Source: Sphingorhabdus contaminans
Lineage (GTDB): Bacteria; Pseudomonadota; Alphaproteobacteria; Sphingomonadales; Sphingomonadaceae
DNA length: 64,000 bases
Assembly (NCBI RefSeq): GCF_007280415.1
Contig: NZ_VKKU01000002.1
Location: 372,001 to 436,000, forward strand
Direction of reading: 5' to 3'
The position numbers were made by a program, and so were the translations under genes. Of the stretch, positions 63,901 to 64,000 are shown piece after piece. Position 1 is the stretch's first letter; each line of letters begins with the position of its first letter. Under the pieces are notes generated by a model. That model ran no database searches. It was given only the letters and a program-made list of their open reading frames with translations, and had not been told where the DNA came from.

Positions 63901-64000
63901 GAAGTGACCCGAATGCCGGTCCCTGAAAGAAGTTTGCCCAGGGCCTGGCGCACCGTCATTTTGCCGCGCACCGCTTTGGTGCGCTTACCCTTGACCACAC
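60951..64000 (-). CDS. TonB-dependent outer-membrane receptor with STN domain (5' end outside window)
   Basis: At least 1015 residues are visible; the start and signal peptide lie beyond the window. The visible N-terminus (AVRGKMTVRQALGKLLSGTG) is the second half of an STN domain, so a FecR/ECF partner should exist upstream. The plug follows (VNLRGLGTAQTLILVDGRRV at about residue 150, then YGGGAVGGVINVI) and then a long barrel ending RLRRFSFGISKHFGR. It is the first visible gene of locus 2 and is not a close copy of the receptor in locus 1. Confidence 0.9.
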   Translation of the reverse strand, partial: VVKGKRTKAVRGKMTVRQALGKLLSGTGIRVTSGDGRTFTLAGQIGPSAEGNDPEPVAVTAEADEAQSSGISEILVVGSKSQNVDIRRTEDDAQPYVVFSSEEIENSQATNLDEFLRRRLPMNTAATSASQNSESDIGLDRNNISSVNLRGLGTAQTLILVDGRRVPRQQTARIESVFTQGDLNGIPLSSIERIEVLPSTAGGIYGGGAVGGVINVIRKRNYEALDVRVSGEGAFRGGGESVRIEANGGFGFNDNRTRISASGSYAKAEPLHVDENELWRRGRNLWIKNLGYGGETILGVPLGATPNIIALPIGSDAACRAAGGSFNQCAILPNLVLDIDLGGASLNAPFTHVSEGYGGFSRGNAATAASLVSNAGSFNLDIPNNIAGRQGTLAGGFEVWSANLNIRHELKSGLDLFADVGLQSNNSRSSFGTGVANITLPAAAATNPFQQAVIVAIPVFGLAGDSKTTITSRQASAGVIAKLGSSWSAIGEYHWSDTKRDTRFPKYPILTAQSGLIAALRDGRLNPIADVENFPLNYDSYLPDVAIAQFGPSRTTQELFSLKSSGKTISLPGGRGTATLLLERREEAAKKFKDSTPNDFTGTITTEIVPERSQRVLSAYGELMFPILGEDNDIPLMREVELQVSARHDDYKTRYAVPNRYNNSTPPSEVEYRSTQIASTDYTAAVKWSPAKGLHFRASYSTGFLPASINQLVQYQNTASAGSYSFFQDPRRQNAPLSQALIIRTGGNPSLDPEESKSISLGAIVAPPWIAGFRISLDFLRIKKTREIGNIDIVSLLNNEDLFDGRITRAPITDADRALGYEGGLIEVIDASLINIARSSVKAIDIQVDYSAKTKFGLLRMYGMFTKHIDSKRQDAPTLPSTDSVGYRGGPLNWRGNFGFDFSHDNWAIYWNSQVSSSYDVRSPLYTPSLATITVQRQGSERIPSQIYHDIGFRYQLRTNKNSLWNGVTIYGGVQNIFDTKPPALATLSFIGGSSPYGDSRLRRFSFGISKHFGR

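Noticed and set aside
1-64000. CRISPR arrays, rRNA genes, replication origin
   Set aside because: I saw no regularly spaced direct repeats, no rRNA sequence and no DnaA-box cluster in the window.
44332-64000. Direct repeat of the tRNA-Leu 3' end as island border
   Set aside because: No second copy of the tRNA 3' end was seen by eye in the accessory region; a border outside the window remains possible.

Overview
The window looks like chromosome of a sphingomonad alphaproteobacterium (order Sphingomonadales). The evidence is the overall gene style, long translationally coupled operons with many ATGA overlaps, divergent hisC-tyrA and metX-metW pairs, an MJ0042 zinc-ribbon gene next to ftsE-ftsX, and TonB receptor/S9 peptidase/FecR/ECF-sigma loci. 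The genus cannot be fixed from the sequence alone. The first ~44 kb is GC-rich and orderly. The part from 44.3 kb to the end is visibly lower in G+C, carries recombination genes and broken genes, and reads as an accessory island.

Layout. 1-0.8 kb: the end of an outer-membrane beta-barrel gene, closed by a bidirectional terminator. 0.9-9.9 kb (minus): a tightly coupled six-gene operon with three glycosyltransferases, an ABC exporter, a tandem-kinase-fold protein and an alginate-export-type outer-membrane porin, probably for making and exporting an unidentified glycan or glycoside. 10.2 kb: tRNA-Thr(CGU). 10.4-24.9 kb: a short flagellin gene on the minus strand, divergent from one long operon fliEFGHIJKLMNOPQR-flhB-fliD-fliS. 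24.9-32.8 kb: housekeeping genes (zinc-ribbon protein, ftsE, ftsX, ydcF-like, plsC-like, tyrA, hisC, metX, metW). 33.0-43.8 kb: flgBCDEFGHIJKL, motA, motB and a receiver-less sigma54 activator.

Flagellar control is readable. Near-perfect sigma54 promoters precede fliE and flgB, each with a similar 12-base candidate enhancer about 65-69 bases upstream. A sigma28-type promoter precedes the flagellin gene. An exact 16-base element lies upstream of both motA and the sigma54-activator gene. Several proteins are reduced: FlgE is 275 aa, FlgD 104 aa and flagellin 270 aa. FliM lacks the usual CheY-binding N-terminus and FlgH lacks a lipobox cysteine.

44.2-64.0 kb: immediately after tRNA-Leu(GAG) come two peptide-scavenging-like loci on the minus strand. 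Locus 1 has ECF sigma - FecR - TonB receptor with STN domain - S9 (lasso-isopeptidase-like) peptidase, with a second ECF sigma gene just upstream. The sigma gene and the receptor gene share a two-block promoter, TGTTACGGCTTT-N12-TGTCT(G/A)AC, which suggests a cell-surface-signalling circuit. Locus 2 (cut by the window end) has an STN-type TonB receptor, an unusual S9 peptidase fused to an FKBP-type prolyl isomerase and TPR region, and a truncated beta-propeller gene broken next to transposase debris. A DUF3489-DUF2924-serine recombinase cassette lies between the loci. No lasso peptide precursor or maturation gene is visible, so the loci look like import and cleavage systems for a foreign peptide rather than biosynthesis clusters. 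This is the best candidate for an undescribed system in the window.
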